64,000 bases of DNA from Bryum argenteum (GCA_037043015.1 CM073322.1:102101-166100); one strand, 5' to 3'; counted from the first letter of the stretch, positions 21,912-32,985 are shown. Notes: generated by a model not told the origin, from the sequence alone. Program-made: numbers and translations.

Positions 21912-21931
21912 CCCAAGCATGGTCGCCAAAA
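21912..21931 (-). promoter_or_regulatory. Primer-binding-site candidate of the large Ty3 element
   Basis: Just inside the 5' LTR the minus strand reads TTTTGGCGACCATGC. A TGG three bases in is where the CCA end of a tRNA should pair. I cannot say which tRNA without a search. Confidence 0.45.
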
Positions 21932-22725
21932 TGTTAGCCGGGCAGGTGTGAAAGTGCTTTACGAGACTACCTAAGCCGACCACTGTTCGTATTTTTGAGG
22001 CAACGTAGAGTTCTTTAGTGGAGTAAATGGGCAAGTGGAAGTACGGTCAGTGTTAAAGAACACTTCGAGAGGCAGACTGAGCCGACTAAGACTCCCTTGA
22101 CTGCTCTGTGGACTACCGGTGGACTTGAGGAGAACTCAGCGTTGGCACCTGTTGACTGAAGGTAACTTCGGGAAAGGAGGGACTCTTGGCGCCAGCGTTG
22201 TAGCCCAAGGATGTCGTTCAGAGCAAGGGGGGTTATTCTAATTGTGGCCAGCAAGTGCATAGTTTAGAGAGCAAGAGGACGGTGAGCGAGAACTTTAAAG
22301 AAAAGCTCTTGCTGCCAGCGTTGCCTTACGTTGTTTTGCACTTAGGCGTCGAAGAGGGGGAAAGACACTCCGCCCAGTGGCACTTCACAGTCTGCAAGGG
22401 GGTCGATGGCAACGATCTGCAACAGCTGGGAGTAACCGCCAAGAAGAGTAGAGTAGTTAGGAGAGGTAGTTACGCAAAGGGGACACAGACGCAGAAGTAG
22501 AGGAAAGACTGGCCATGGCCTTTGTATTGAGTTTGGGAAATAAAAGAACAATTGCATTCACTCCCTATCTTCAATCCCAATGCCTAAGCTGCAAAAACCA
22601 GTGTCGACTCTGTCTAACTACAACCTTAAGTAGTCGCTGTGGCCAAAATCCATGCTGCCGTTCGGTGCTCCTATCCTCCCGACTTGGCCGCGATCCTTTT
22701 GTTGGCAGCGTTGACTCCGGTAACA
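21932..22725 (-). repeat. 5' LTR of the large Ty3 element
   Basis: The right copy of the long direct repeat starts TGTTAGCC (plus strand) and ends GGTAACA. The TGTTA...TAACA termini form the usual short inverted repeat. It matches 2001-2793 over its whole length. Confidence 0.92.
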
Positions 22726-23270
22726 TGGAGCTCTATACTCAGTTCCAGCTTTGTTCTAGTTGCATTCTTTAAATAATGGGTTAGATAGTAGATTCAATGC
22801 AGAGGAATGCCATACATGGTAGCTCTGATACATTCTTTTCAAAGTAATTTTCATAGGGGGAACACTTTTGTGAAATATTTCAGATTCAAAAACAACCTCT
22901 TAATACTTACAACGGGGGAAGGATAATTGTTTGTGGATTCCCAACAATTTGGTAATATTGTATTCTTTGTGGATTCCCGACAATTTGGTAATATTGTACT
23001 CTTTGTGGGTTCTATGTATAACTTTGATGGGAATATATCTTTTTAGGTCCTTCAAAAGAGAAAACAACCGTCATGTTATATATGGCTAAGAGTTGGTACA
23101 TGAAAGCAATTGACAAAGCTTGTGAGAATCCTTCATAAATTATGTGCTAAATTGGATATTTTTAAGTGTTGTCGATATTTATTGACATTTCAAGAGCTTC
23201 ATTTCACCTATTTGATCACGTCATATATGCTACTATGAAGTATTCCAACAAAGCTCAAAAGGCTAACTAG
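22726..23270. other. Degenerate repeat-rich DNA with a copia-like PBS remnant
   Basis: No gene is seen. Near 22814-22837 the minus strand reads TGTATCAGAGCTACCATG, close to the tRNA-Met primer-binding site used by many Ty1/copia elements, so this may be a relic of one. At 22932-23008 a segment of about 38 bp (ATTCCC.ACAATTTGGTAATATTGTA) is duplicated in tandem. Confidence 0.35.
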
Positions 23271-23940
23271 AGTACCTCAATGGCTACCAAGAGTATCTCA
23301 AAGGCCAAACAAAGTACCGGCTTACAGGCGCTCACAAATAATTTTTTAGGGAATTGGATCTTTTTTATAGTTGTTGAGATTTATTGACATTTCAAGGGTT
23401 TCGTTTCACCCATTAGATCACAATACATATGCTACTATGAAGTACTCCTACAAAGCTCAAAAGGATAACAAGAGTACCTAAAAGGCTACCAAGAGCATCT
23501 CAAAGGCCAAACATAGTATCTCAAAGGCAAACAGAGTATCTCAAAGGCAAACATACCATCTCAAAGGCCAAATCAAACAAAGCATCTCAAACGCCAAATC
23601 AGAGTCCCTCAAATGCAAACAGAGCATGTCAAAGGCCAAATCAAATAAGAAGCATCTCAAAGGCCAAATCAAAAGTACGTCAAAGGCAAACATAGCATTT
23701 CAAAGGCCAAATCAAACAGAAGCATCTCAAAGGACAAATGAGAGTATTTCAAAGGCAAACATAGCATCTCAAAGGCCAAAGTATCTCAAAGGCAAACATA
23801 GCATCTCAAAGGCTAAATCAAACAAAAGCATCTCAAAGGCCAAATGAGAGTATTTCAAAGGCAAACATAGCATCTCAAAGGCCAAAGTATCTCAAAGGCA
23901 AACATAGCATCTCAAAGGCCAAACAAAATACTTTAGAAGT
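23140..23940. repeat. Segmental duplication and AAAGGCAAACATAGCATCTC minisatellite
   Basis: A unit of about 200 bp containing TTTATTGACATTTCAAG and GCTACTATGAAGTA occurs at about 23150-23320 and again at about 23353-23520. It runs into an array of short imperfect repeats of ATCTCAAAGGCCAAA and ATCTCAAAGGCAAACATAGC that reaches 23925. Open frames over it only reflect the repeat. Confidence 0.8.
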
Positions 23941-24163
23941 GCCTACAAAGAAGTAACCGAAAAAGAAAGGAGCACAATAGCAATGTCCAAAAGCAACTGT
24001 GATTTCAACAAAGTATGTGTGTGAAACAGATTACAAAGTCAAAAATACAGTTTTTGAATCTTCTAGGGCAGTTCTCGGGATGCAATTCGAGATGGGGCAA
24101 TTGGATTTTTTATTTCTTATTTTTTGAATTTGTTCAAAACCAAGTCATTACTCAAACTCCAAA

Positions 24164-24797
24164 GTGACTCAAGTCAAAAAGCTTACAAGTTCTAGAAGGG
24201 CAACCTTCAAAAATTACAAGAACAATCTTCATAGTTTTTATGAATTTATGAATTATTTCTTTCAAAGTTTGTCAAAAATTGAGAGTTTGGAAATTTTTAA
24301 GAATAATTTCGCTAAAAAATCACAAATTCATCAAGGCATCTATCCACCGTTCACTTTTCGTCACATTCAAATTTGTCAATCCACAATATTGAGTTTGCCA
24401 ATTTTGCAAGGATTACCCTACCAATCAAACCCCCCTACATCTCCCAACATCAATTTAAAGGTTCAATTTATAGAATTTACATACTATAATGACAGATTTT
24501 CACCAAATACCATTGAGAGAAAAATGCAAAAATACCAACCTCTCATCAACAATATTATTAACAAAGGATGGATAGTTGAACCACTAATAGTAATAACAGC
24601 ACGTGTCAGAGCATCCACATACATCCCATCTATGAAAATCCTCAAGACCAAACTCAAAATACCAAAGACTCTCATAAAAAATACATTTAGAGAAATAAAC
24701 ACAATTGCTATACACCATGCGATGTCTATAATACTACACAAGAGAAAAATAGAAAATGGAGAAACAATACCAGCAGACATACAACCAACATAGAATA

Positions 24798-24832
<35 letters not shown>
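24164..24832 (+). mobile_element. LINE-like 3' fragment with poly(A) tail
   Basis: A frame of about 210 codons ends at 24793 and is followed within 10 bases by about 30 A residues, the signature of a retroposed 3' end. The C-terminal 90 residues have the K-M-Q-K-Y-Q-P-L, then G-W-I-V-E-P-L, then T-Y-I-P-S-M pattern and a basic helical end. These recall the tail of LINE ORF2 proteins in lower plants and algae, which is a recollection of family style, not a search result. The RT domain is absent, so it is 5'-truncated. The N-terminal part of the frame may not belong to it. Confidence 0.5.
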
Positions 24833-24835
<3 letters not shown>

Positions 24836-24875
24836 AAGAAGTGATATATTAGAATAGCAACCTTGTCACAATACA

Positions 24876-25040
24876 GGGGGCCCAAGCCGTTGGAATTTCC
24901 TGCCCACTAGCTCTATAGCGCAAGATGATTGTAAACGATGCTCAAACGAGTTAAACGGGAATCGAACCCGGACCACAGCTACTACACATCCATGTCTCTT
25001 CCAAACAACGTGGTATGTCAACAATGTGACGACCAACAAA
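24876..25040 (-). repeat. tRNA-derived (SINE-like) segment with a perfect B box
   Basis: On the minus strand GGTTCGATTCC (about 24958-24968) matches the pol III B box / tRNA T-arm consensus, in the context GTCCGGGTTCGATTCCCG. No complete cloverleaf is visible and the A box is unclear, so this is not called a functional tRNA. A T run on the minus strand 130 bases downstream could end a pol III transcript. The run is the LINE fragment's poly(A) read backwards. Confidence 0.4.
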
Positions 25041-25059
25041 ACCAAACCTTTACTTTTAT

Positions 25060-25949
25060 ACAAACATAATAGCTCACTAGTTCTCGGTCTTTTTTTTCAT
25101 GTAGTGTTCACCCTGAGAGGGGTTAGTAGTCCTACACCACTGTAGTTAGGTCTTGTAGGCATATCATCAAGGGTAGGTCAAACGGACACTTTATTCACGC
25201 CAACCCTTACGGGTGTGGTGTTCTTCTTCTTCTTCTTCTTTGCCAATTTTGCACATTTTGACCTCCTTGTAAGAAACAATTTAAAATTTTGCTTTAAGAA
25301 CATGGGGGAATACTAAGTTTTTGCATGCGTATTCTCAACTTAATTACCTACATGGACAAAATATGAGCAAACTCTTTGGGAGCAACAATCATCAACTTGC
25401 TCTTTGCACCATTGGAAACACACATCTTGTGCAATGCCCAAAAAATCTTTTGGTGCAACTTTGAACGTTATGAGCCCACAAATGATAAACATCCAAGAGA
25501 CAACTTTTTGAAACAGTACCGAAAAATAGGGTTAAGTACAAGATCTAACGGTAAAAAATCAAGAAAGTCAAAAGAGTAAAGGGAGTCAAGTCAAGGAAGT
25601 CAAGACTTGTCAAAAAAGTCATAAAATTGTCAACTTTTATGTACGTTGGCAATAAAAAAAATTGTTACTTACCCCCAAGAGTCGATAGAGGTTGAAAACC
25701 GCACCTTTAAATTTTCAAGCTACCAAAAACACAAGAAAACATAGGGGTTAAGGACTTAAGGGCCTAGACGATGAAGAGCTAGAATTTGTCCAATCATAAA
25801 AGAAGCCACCTTCTAAGCAAATTTTCAGCTCTTTGTCATGAGTCCAAAGATGTTGCAAAGCTAACATTGAAGTGGCTGACGCGCTCGGAATACCAATACT
25901 GTGATTGTCGAGATGCGGAGTAACTATGGGAACAAGTGGAGTGGTAGTG
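25060..25949. other. Intergenic DNA, no gene seen
   Basis: No convincing coding region. Features are limited to a (CTT)n tract near 25229-25245, tandem-like AGTCAAG/AAGTCAA words near 25555-25620, and scattered AT-rich sequence. Confidence 0.5.
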
Positions 25950-25954
25950 AAAAC

Positions 25955-26112
25955 TGATGTGATGATATGCAAGAGAATGAGGCAAGAAGAAGAGCCCACA
26001 ATAAGTGGGGAGTTTGAATATATAGAATGATAGTAGGTACATGTGGGTAAGCCAAGAAAGCCCAAGGCCAAGCCAAGAAAGCCGGGACTTTCAAAGGGCG
26101 CTCCTCCTAACA
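25955..26112 (-). repeat. 3' LTR of the deleted copia element
   Basis: On the minus strand it runs from TGTTAGGAGG to CATCA. It is preceded by the purine-rich GACGAGGAGGAG, a good polypurine tract, and has a CTATATATTC TATA-like site. The first 57 bases match the truncated right LTR. Confidence 0.8.
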
Positions 26113-26199
26113 CTCCTCCTCGTCCCAGGAAGTCCCGTTAAAAACTCCTCCGGGATGAATCCCAAGTAGGAGAAAAGGGTACTTCCCTACATTGTGTCC

Positions 26200-28047
26200 C
26201 TATATTGTGTCGAGTTCTTGAATGGTTTTCATGCCGGCAGCGCGCACAAGTTTTCGATGCTCATGGGCGGGTAGCGCCTTTGTTAATATATCAGAGATGT
26301 TGCTCGCCGAGTCGATCTTCCTTATTGTTACTTGCCCGCTCTCCACCAAGTCTTGCATGTACCCAAAGAGGTTGGGGTTTATATGCTTGACTCTGTCCGC
26401 TTTAATGAAGCCGGTTCCAACTTGAGCCACGGTCGCCGCGTTGTCCTCGAAGATCACTGTCGGCCTTCGTTCCGGTTTGAACCTGCATTGTTCAGAGATG
26501 GCGCTTACCATAGTGCGGAGCCAAATAGCCTCGCGTGCTCTTTTGTGGAGGGCGATCAATTCGGCGTGATTCGTCGACGTTGCTGTGACCGCATGCTTGA
26601 CGGACTTCCACGAGACCGGCGCTCCATTCTTGATGAAGATGTAGCCAGTTTGAGACTTACCATTAGTCTCATTGGTGCGAAATCCAGAGTCTGCATAGCC
26701 AGTGATGTTGGGATCCGCTTGTCTCGTGAAGTGTAGCCCGAGGTCTTCAGTGCCTCAAAGATAACGTAGAAGGTGCTTGACCGCGTTCCAGTGCCGCTGA
26801 GTTGGTTTTTGGCTATGTCTTGCTAGTACGCTGGTGGCGAATGAAATGTCAGGGCGCGTGTAGGTTGCCAAGTAGATGAGGGCGCCGACCACCGCGAGGT
26901 ATTTGGACTTGTCCATCTCTTCCTCCTCCTCCTCGCATGGTCGGTATGGATCACCACCCGTCTTGCTGCGGCCTATCATGGGAGCGGACATGGAGTTTGC
27001 CTCTCCCATGTTGAAGCTTTGAAGAAGCTTCTTGACATAAGTTTCTTGGTGAAGAAGAATGCTTCCATCGGGGCGGTGGTGGACTTGGAGTCCAAGACAG
27101 AAACTCGTCCGCCCCAATAGTTTCATCTCAAATTTTGCCACAAGGAGTTTCTCAACTTCTTCACATGACTTTGGGAATCCTACAAGGTTAATATCGTCAA
27201 CGTAAACCGCTAAGATGACAAACTCATCGTTAGTACAACGCATGAAGATGCAAGGTAGTGCCAGATGGCACGTAAAACCTGTGTCCGTGAGGAAGCGGCG
27301 AAGGTGATGGTACCAAGCCCTTCCGGCCTGTTTTAGGCCGTATAGTGTACGTCTGAGTTTGAGACCGCTGTGTTTGCCGGGGTTAGGTGTTGGAGTGAAA
27401 TCCAGAAAATCTGGAGGAGGTTTGATGTGAATCTCCTCCTCCAACTCGCCATACAAGTAGGCCGTGACGACATCAAGCAATTTGGTGGTTAGTGTCATCT
27501 GGACAGCTAATGCTAACAAGTAGCGGAAGGATGAGCAATACATAACGGGGGAATAGGTTTGATCAAAATCTACTCCCGGGCGTTGGTTAAATCCTTGTGC
27601 CACGCACCGGATTTTGTAGCGTACTATCTCACCGTGTTCGTTTCTCTTTCGGGTGAACACTAACTTATATCCTATGGGTTTTGTACGTAAGTTGGTGTCG
27701 AGAGGGCCAAAGACTTCGCGTTTTCGAAGTGAGTGGTACTCAGCTTCGAGAGCACGTTTCCAATCGGGCCAATCTGGGCGTTGTTTGGCTTGATCTAACG
27801 TAGTTGGTTCGGTGTCAACGCTTGAGAGCTTCGTGATGAAGGCCTCGGGTGATGGATATGATTCTAACCCGAGTGAATATGTGGCTGGGCGTTCGGGCTC
27901 CAAGGGGAGGTTCAATTTCTCCGGTTGTAAAAGGTGTAGCTCTGGTTGAGGAGCTAAGTCTGATCTGCGAGGTGTTTTGGGTTCGCGGGTACTGCTCGTA
28001 GGTTCGGGTGCTAATCGTTTCGCTGTTTCCTTTGGCGTTTTGGGCAT
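26200..28047 (-). pseudogene. copia reverse transcriptase-RNase H
   Basis: The frame 28047-26755 reads through a Ty1/copia RT: W-P-D-W-K-R-A-L-E-A-E-Y-H-S-L near 27760, the R-C-V-A-Q-G-F block near 27600, T-A-Y-L-Y-G near 27460, L-Y-G-L-K-Q-A-G-R-A-W near 27330 and catalytic Y-V-D-D near 27205. RNase H follows (Y-L-A-V-V-G-A-L-I-Y-L-A near 26890) but shifts frame at about 26755. Its C-terminal part is at 26559-26200 (V-I-F-E-D-N and A-D-R-V-K-H-I blocks). The catalytic RT residues are intact. There is no integrase or protease in the element. Confidence 0.9.
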
Positions 28048-28216
28048 TTTGGATGTTTTGGGTGTTTTGAGTACCTTCGGGAGTTTGGCCGGTTCCAGGA
28101 GCTTGGGGTTTCCGGAACCAGGGATGGGGTTACGTAGAATACGGGGTCCGGAATCGAAACCATCCGGGAAAGAAAGCCAAGAAAGCCGGGACTTTCAAAG
28201 GGCGCTCCTCCTAACA

Positions 28217-28905
28217 AAAACCAGGGATAGCAAGACCAACATGCCGAAGTCCCACTTTCTTTCCTCAAAAGTGGGGCTTGGCATCATTGCAAAGAAGATA
28301 GGAAAAGCAACGTCTCAGCTGCATTTGCTAAGGAAACAAACTCATCCTTAGACTTTCCTGTCCAAGTTGAGTTCAGTTTTCCAGTTTTCAATAAGTTCTA
28401 AGTGCAAACTAGCCTTTCGAAGTGTCATAAACTAAATCTGCCTGTTCACCTTTCTCTCTGACTTTACATACTGTATTGCCCGACTGGGTTGCGTCAAACT
28501 TATACAGAATTGGCAAACTGACACGAAGCTGTATAATACGTCTACAGACGGCTCCGATCGCCTTGGCATTACGGCTCCGATCGCCTTGGCATTGCATTTA
28601 GTTATGTTGATACAAGTACTGTTGAGGGAACCGAGGAAACTCATGTAAAAACCTTTACTAGAAACCATGCATTCAGAGATACCTTGCTGCCAATGTCTAG
28701 CAGATTGGCAGTCTCGTTTGAAAAAGTGACCCATGAGTCACCACACCCATTCATCTGGCGAGAGGCTACCAATACATATGCAGACCCAGATAAGGGCCGT
28801 AGTATATGATCGAAATACACAACCTAATATCCTTCGGTACACAGCAACAATTAAAGGTGAACCAACTGTAATTCTTAACATCTACAAATGGGAAACTGGT
28901 CTAAA
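28217..28905. other. Intergenic DNA downstream of the AP2M relic
   Basis: No coding region is recognised. A short direct duplication (GGCTCCGATCGCCTTGGCATT) occurs in tandem at about 28549-28591. The stretch may include the former 3' untranslated region of the AP2M-like gene. Confidence 0.45.
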
Positions 28906-31900
28906 TCAGCACCGGATTTCATAGGAACCAGCCCTTGTAATGTAGCGAACCCATTCCACAGTGCTGTAACCACTCTTCTCCCACACATGAAAAAAAGCAG
29001 TAAAGAAAGGGGTCAGCAGATTGCTTGAAGGTTGTTACCTCATTAGACTAAAATGAGCATCAGTTAAGAACTCACCTTCAGAAAGCGAACACGTAAACCG
29101 GAAGCAGTAAACATGGGAACCTGTCATTCAAAAAACAGTATATTCAGTTGGCAGATATCGGGGTAATGTAAGAACATATTCAGCTGAATGATAATGAATA
29201 GTCCTATAGTACGAAAATTGCCACAAACCTGAAACTCCATCTAAATAGCTGCTCTGGTCCAAGACTTCTTTTCGACCATAGTAGATATGAGCTCCACTTC
29301 AGCACTCATAGTTAACTCAGTTTGTCCAGGGAACTTTCTGATCCTGTGCGCAGAAGGAGATCCAAGTATATTCAAGAAATCAAAAGGGAGATCTGAATGA
29401 TAGTTCAACTTAAAGAAAAGATCGTTCTGATATGTAACTGCAAGGTTCGGAATTCTTGTAAAAAAAAAGGAAGATCCTTACTTCCATATTAAGGAGTCAG
29501 TTGCTGCGTTATACTTGGCTCTCCCAGAAGTGACCTGAAAACTAGCCTTCGCTGTGTGTTTGGGAACAGGTACCTTGACGACCACTCCTAGAGCGAACAA
29601 TTTGGCCCCAAAGACACTCTTGACCTACATGTGCAGGAACACATTCTGATACGTCAGGATACATAAATTGAACACTGATTTAGGTAACCTACTCAAAAAT
29701 GGCTCAAATTTCAGCATGGGAAATCTGTAGCGAAGTTAACAGAATAAGCAATTTTTGTGCATAGGCAAAGTGGAACCATCATTTTTGGACTCTTCTACAA
29801 TCTGCTGTGAATTTTTTAAGAAGCTTGTGATGCTATTACTGGTACTGCTCCATTTTAGAGCACTCAACCTTATCGACTCTGGAATTATCTCTAATGGACT
29901 TGAAGCGAAAATCATTTCCATTGCAACGGGGTTATTCAATACCTTAACATTGACCTCCATTCGAGTCCGACCCAACTCCTTGATGCTGGGCAGCACCCGA
30001 AAAGGGAGATTGATACCTTCTGTGATCCGATACCTGTGTCACCCAAACATGCTTAGCTTAGTATGTGTGGACAATGGAAGAAAGGCACATCGGAATCTTA
30101 TTTTCGTACATCACAAAAGAGAAATGAGATGTCATCCGATTGGAAGCAGGGTCTCCGAAATACTATGCTACAATGACAACTGTGTCTAGAAGCAAGCCAT
30201 TTCGATCTAAAAGCGTATGGTTGACTTACTTCATCAGTTCAAACTCTCCATCGGGAGGAACAAAACTGACTGTCTTCTCAGCATTGAATCTCGTAAGATT
30301 CACACACTGGTGGAATGTGACATCATCAAGTTCGATAGTCTTCCCACTGCAAAAATTGAAAATAACTAAGTGCCAAATACCTCGCGGGTAGATGTGAAAG
30401 TTGAAAGAAAACATCTGGCTTTGCAAGACGAAATAATCATATACTAACACGCAGAGGTGGGGAGCAACCTTCTTGATGGTCGAGCCTTGGCTTGAGCTTC
30501 CTTTTCTAACCCAATCTTATCGTTAAGCCCGAGCTTCAAATCCGGCATACCCGAAAGAAAACACTTCATTAAAATCTTTCCAGTCACATCGCAGCGCAGA
30601 GATGTTCCTGGAGTTGCAAAACATGTAATTTAGCAAATAAACTTTAAGGAGTTTCGACGTACATGGCATAACCAGAATTTAGCATCGGTAGTAATAAATA
30701 AAACTTTCACAAGCCGTCAACGTTATGTCCCGTCAAGAAAATCATGTAGCCTGATTGAATCGATTCTACGAAGTCAAATGTCATTTATCAAAGTGAAGAC
30801 CAAAACCTTGAAGCACTTACCTTCCTGAGACATGAGGAGGTTGACACTTTCCACAATGTCGAGAAATACCTGCACGGTTGATAATCATTTTATAAGAGAA
30901 ATGTGAAATCGAATCTAGGGCAGCAATTTCGAAAATGATGTTGATCTAATGCTTCTCTGATAGACGTAAAAAAGTGTGTGTGCTTATCCATAACAATCGA
31001 TACCTCGTTTTTCTTGTAAACAGATTTTGAGGATACCGAAGTCCATAATTTCTGCATGAAATCGTCGGAATTCAGCAAGTATATTCTTACAATGATTCAG
31101 CCTCTCAAAGCTCTAACTAGGTCATCACACGCAATAATTCGAAACAAAACAGGGGATGCCGCAAATCGGACTAAGCTGAGAAGATAGTATCGAATTCCAA
31201 GTCGCTCCTCACCGTCAAGAAGCTCGTAGATGAGAACAAAGTTGTTTCTAATCGCATCTTCATCGAACGCCCCTCCGAAATAAGACTTGAACAACGCAAC
31301 GGCCTGGTACCAAGCATCGATTAACCTCAATTGTGCTATAACCTTATATGATCACACCCCGCAGCAAATCTTGTACAATAATTCCTACCCCTAAGCCTCA
31401 CATAAATCGATAAGAAAAGTCTCTAAATTCACACCTCTAGCTGAACTCCACATGAACATCGATCACAAATCGCTCCCACAAACAATCAACTCAATTCCGA
31501 ACCTCTTTCCCCAAACTCCCAATTTAACCTAAATTCAGGCAAAGTTACTCCTGCAGCTCCCAGCTCACACTCCCTCTTCCACTCTGGATCTAACCTAATC
31601 ATACCTCCACGACAAACTTGAAGGCGCAGGCGGCATTCGCATTGCTACTAACAACAGTGACGATGTACACGTTGCTGATACGCATGTACAGAAACGAGCA
31701 CCCGCCAATCTGGCGCACCGGACACGTCCCTAGATCCTTCGTTTGCATAATGTGCGTCTGAAACACATCAACCATGTTGCCCCTACACATCACAAATCCC
31801 AGTTGTCTGAGCTCAGACTTCGTTCAAACCCTAGCAGAACCCCTGATTGTGATTGTGAGCATGCAAGGGATTACCCGACATCGTCGCGGTAGAGGCGGTT

Positions 31901-31993
31901 GATGAGAACGTCGCCCCGGAGGTTGAGGAAGTAGATGGCGGATGCATCCTTTCTCACCATCCTCTGAGAGAGCTGCTGTTTGATTCTTGCCAT
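28906..31993 (-). pseudogene. AP2M: AP-2 complex subunit mu (clathrin adaptor) pseudogene, 12 exon remnants
   Basis: AP-2 mu links cargo tyrosine motifs and clathrin at the plasma membrane. Exon remnants (plus coordinates) are: 31875-31960 or 31993, 31605-31782, 31213-31303, 31004-31051, 30821-30869, 30469-30607, 30230-30346, 29943-30033, 29482-29624, 29229-29343, 29076-29120 and 28906-28986. They cover the N-terminal longin part (S-A-I-Y-F-L-N-L-R-G-D-V) and most of the mu homology domain, up to the terminal E-I-R-C. Four lesions are visible. One base is missing in G-Y-P-Q-N near 31036. About 45 codons are lost at the joint near 31020, where the exon jumps to Y-K-K-N-E. An in-frame TAG lies at 29241-29243, where the family has Gln. 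The acceptor AG of the last exon reads AT at 28987. Introns are retained, so it is a decayed duplicate, not a retrocopy. Confidence 0.9.
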
Positions 31994-32276
31994 CGGCGCC
32001 GTCTCTGAAGGCACGACTGCATGAGATTCGAAACAAGCCTTCTTTACGAGATAACCAACTTCCTGACAGCAATCTCTGTTGTAGAAAAGATGTCGCCGGT
32101 AAAACTCCACACTCCGATTCCGAACAACTATTTGTCACTTGACGCAGTGATTAGTTCACCGACGGGATCTTCGAGATCGCGCCGGCGTTCCCGACATTGG
32201 GAGCGTAGGCGTGGTCTGAAGGTCCCATAATCATTCGACTTGTACAGTACATGATCATGTCTTTACGGATAGGACT
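31994..32276. other. Upstream region of the AP2M relic
   Basis: This segment would hold the 5' untranslated region and promoter of the AP2M-like gene on the minus strand. An open frame on that strand extends upstream of the first Met to about 32138 but has no recognisable protein similarity. No other feature is seen. Confidence 0.4.
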
Positions 32277-32528
32277 TTTAACCCCTGAGCGCCCCCTCCA
32301 AAAAGCCCGAAAATCAAGGTGTGCAGACCATGCCCAAGCTTATTGGGTGCCAATTCTGCAGAAATTGATTACTTTCAATTTCACCGTTGAGAAACATGAA
32401 GAACAGGGATGCGAAGGTGTGGGAAAAATTGGGATGGATTTCACCGCACGGATCTGGTTTCTATAATGGTCAAACAATGGTTGACTTCTGACTGCTGGCG
32501 GACACATTTAGTCCGCAGGGGCGCTCAG
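32277..32528. mobile_element. MITE with TTAACCCCTGAGCGCC termini, interrupted by the MULE
   Basis: TTAACCCCTGAGCGCC at about 32278-32293 is matched by its inverse, split by the MULE. GGCGCTCAG lies before the MULE (32520-32528) and GGGGTTAA lies at 38742-38749. With the MULE and one target copy removed, the two termini bound a segment of about 255 bp without coding capacity. A CTT on both sides may be its 3-bp target duplication, which is weak evidence. Confidence 0.65.
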
Positions 32529-32985
32529 GGGTGAGCTTAAACTCACCCAGCGAGCTGGTCACGGAGCTTTGTGGGCAGGGCGAGGTCGCTCGGGCAGGGG
32601 GACGCATTTGCGTCCCCTTTCATCCAACACTGCTTCACTTTCTTCGTGACTGAACCCTAGAGAGAGCGCTGGATTCCTCCTCTCCCACCCGCATCACATG
32701 CCGATCAAGCCGCTCGTATCCTCCGACGGAGGCTCGCAAACGAGCTTCGCATCATCGTCAATCCTGTTCCCCGCTCCGAACTCGGCCGAGCATGCTCAAC
32801 GTCGACGCTGACTGGCGATGGCTTAAGCCATGAAGAGGATCAACGCAGAGGCTGCAGCAATTTGGTGTGTTCGACGGGGTTTCATTGACACACCGCCGGG
32901 GTGTACACGTTGAAGCCCATTCGCATTGGAATCGTCGTCATCGTTCGAGTTCGTTCGGTAACTCGAGCGACTTCTACCGTATCAT
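32529..32985. repeat. Left TIR of the MULE
   Basis: GC-rich inverted repeat of the right end. It contains a self-complementary GGGGACGCATTTGCGTCCCC-like hairpin at about 32600-32620 as well as the terminal palindrome. A further imperfect copy of its CCGCTCGATCC...CTCCCGAACTCGGCCGA block lies just inside, at about 32990-33110. Confidence 0.9.

Larger units (their letters stand above)
2001..22725 (-). mobile_element. Large Ty3/gypsy LTR retrotransposon split by two CACTA elements
   Basis: Two long direct repeats bound this span: 2001-2793 and 21932-22725. They begin TGTCAG/TGTTAG and end GGTAACA. Between them on the minus strand lie gag, protease, reverse transcriptase, RNase H and integrase in Ty3 order, then an extra coding region before the 3' LTR. 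Removing CACTA-1 (7470-16417) and CACTA-2 (18517-20695), each with one target copy, leaves about 9.6 kb, a normal Ty3 size. The polypurine tract and a primer-binding-site candidate are in the expected places. All coding parts carry stops or frameshifts. The 5-bp flanks (CCTCA and TGGAG) do not match, so no target duplication is visible. Confidence 0.93.
25955..28216 (-). mobile_element. Internally deleted Ty1/copia element
   Basis: A 5-bp direct repeat AAAAC (25950-25954 and 28217-28221) flanks the element exactly. The left end is a complete 158-bp LTR (25955-26112). At the right end only 57 bp of the other LTR remain (about 28160-28216), ending in the same CCTCCTAACA. Between them the minus strand carries RT and RNase H only. 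Gag, protease, integrase and most of the 5' LTR were lost in one deletion. Its joint is near 28160, at a short repeated word AAGCCAAGAAAGCC, consistent with slippage or microhomology. Confidence 0.85.

Noticed and set aside
9744..22725. One single retrotransposon containing both Ty3 pol regions
   Set aside because: The two pol regions are on opposite strands, have different LTRs and primer sites, and are separated by exact CACTA borders.
23470..23930. Possible CRISPR-like array of short repeats
   Set aside because: Units are imperfect, contiguous and lack unique spacers of constant length; this is a plant minisatellite.
24950..25040. Functional tRNA gene on the minus strand
   Set aside because: Only the T-arm/B box fits. 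I cannot draw an acceptor stem, D arm or anticodon arm, so it is listed as tRNA-derived.
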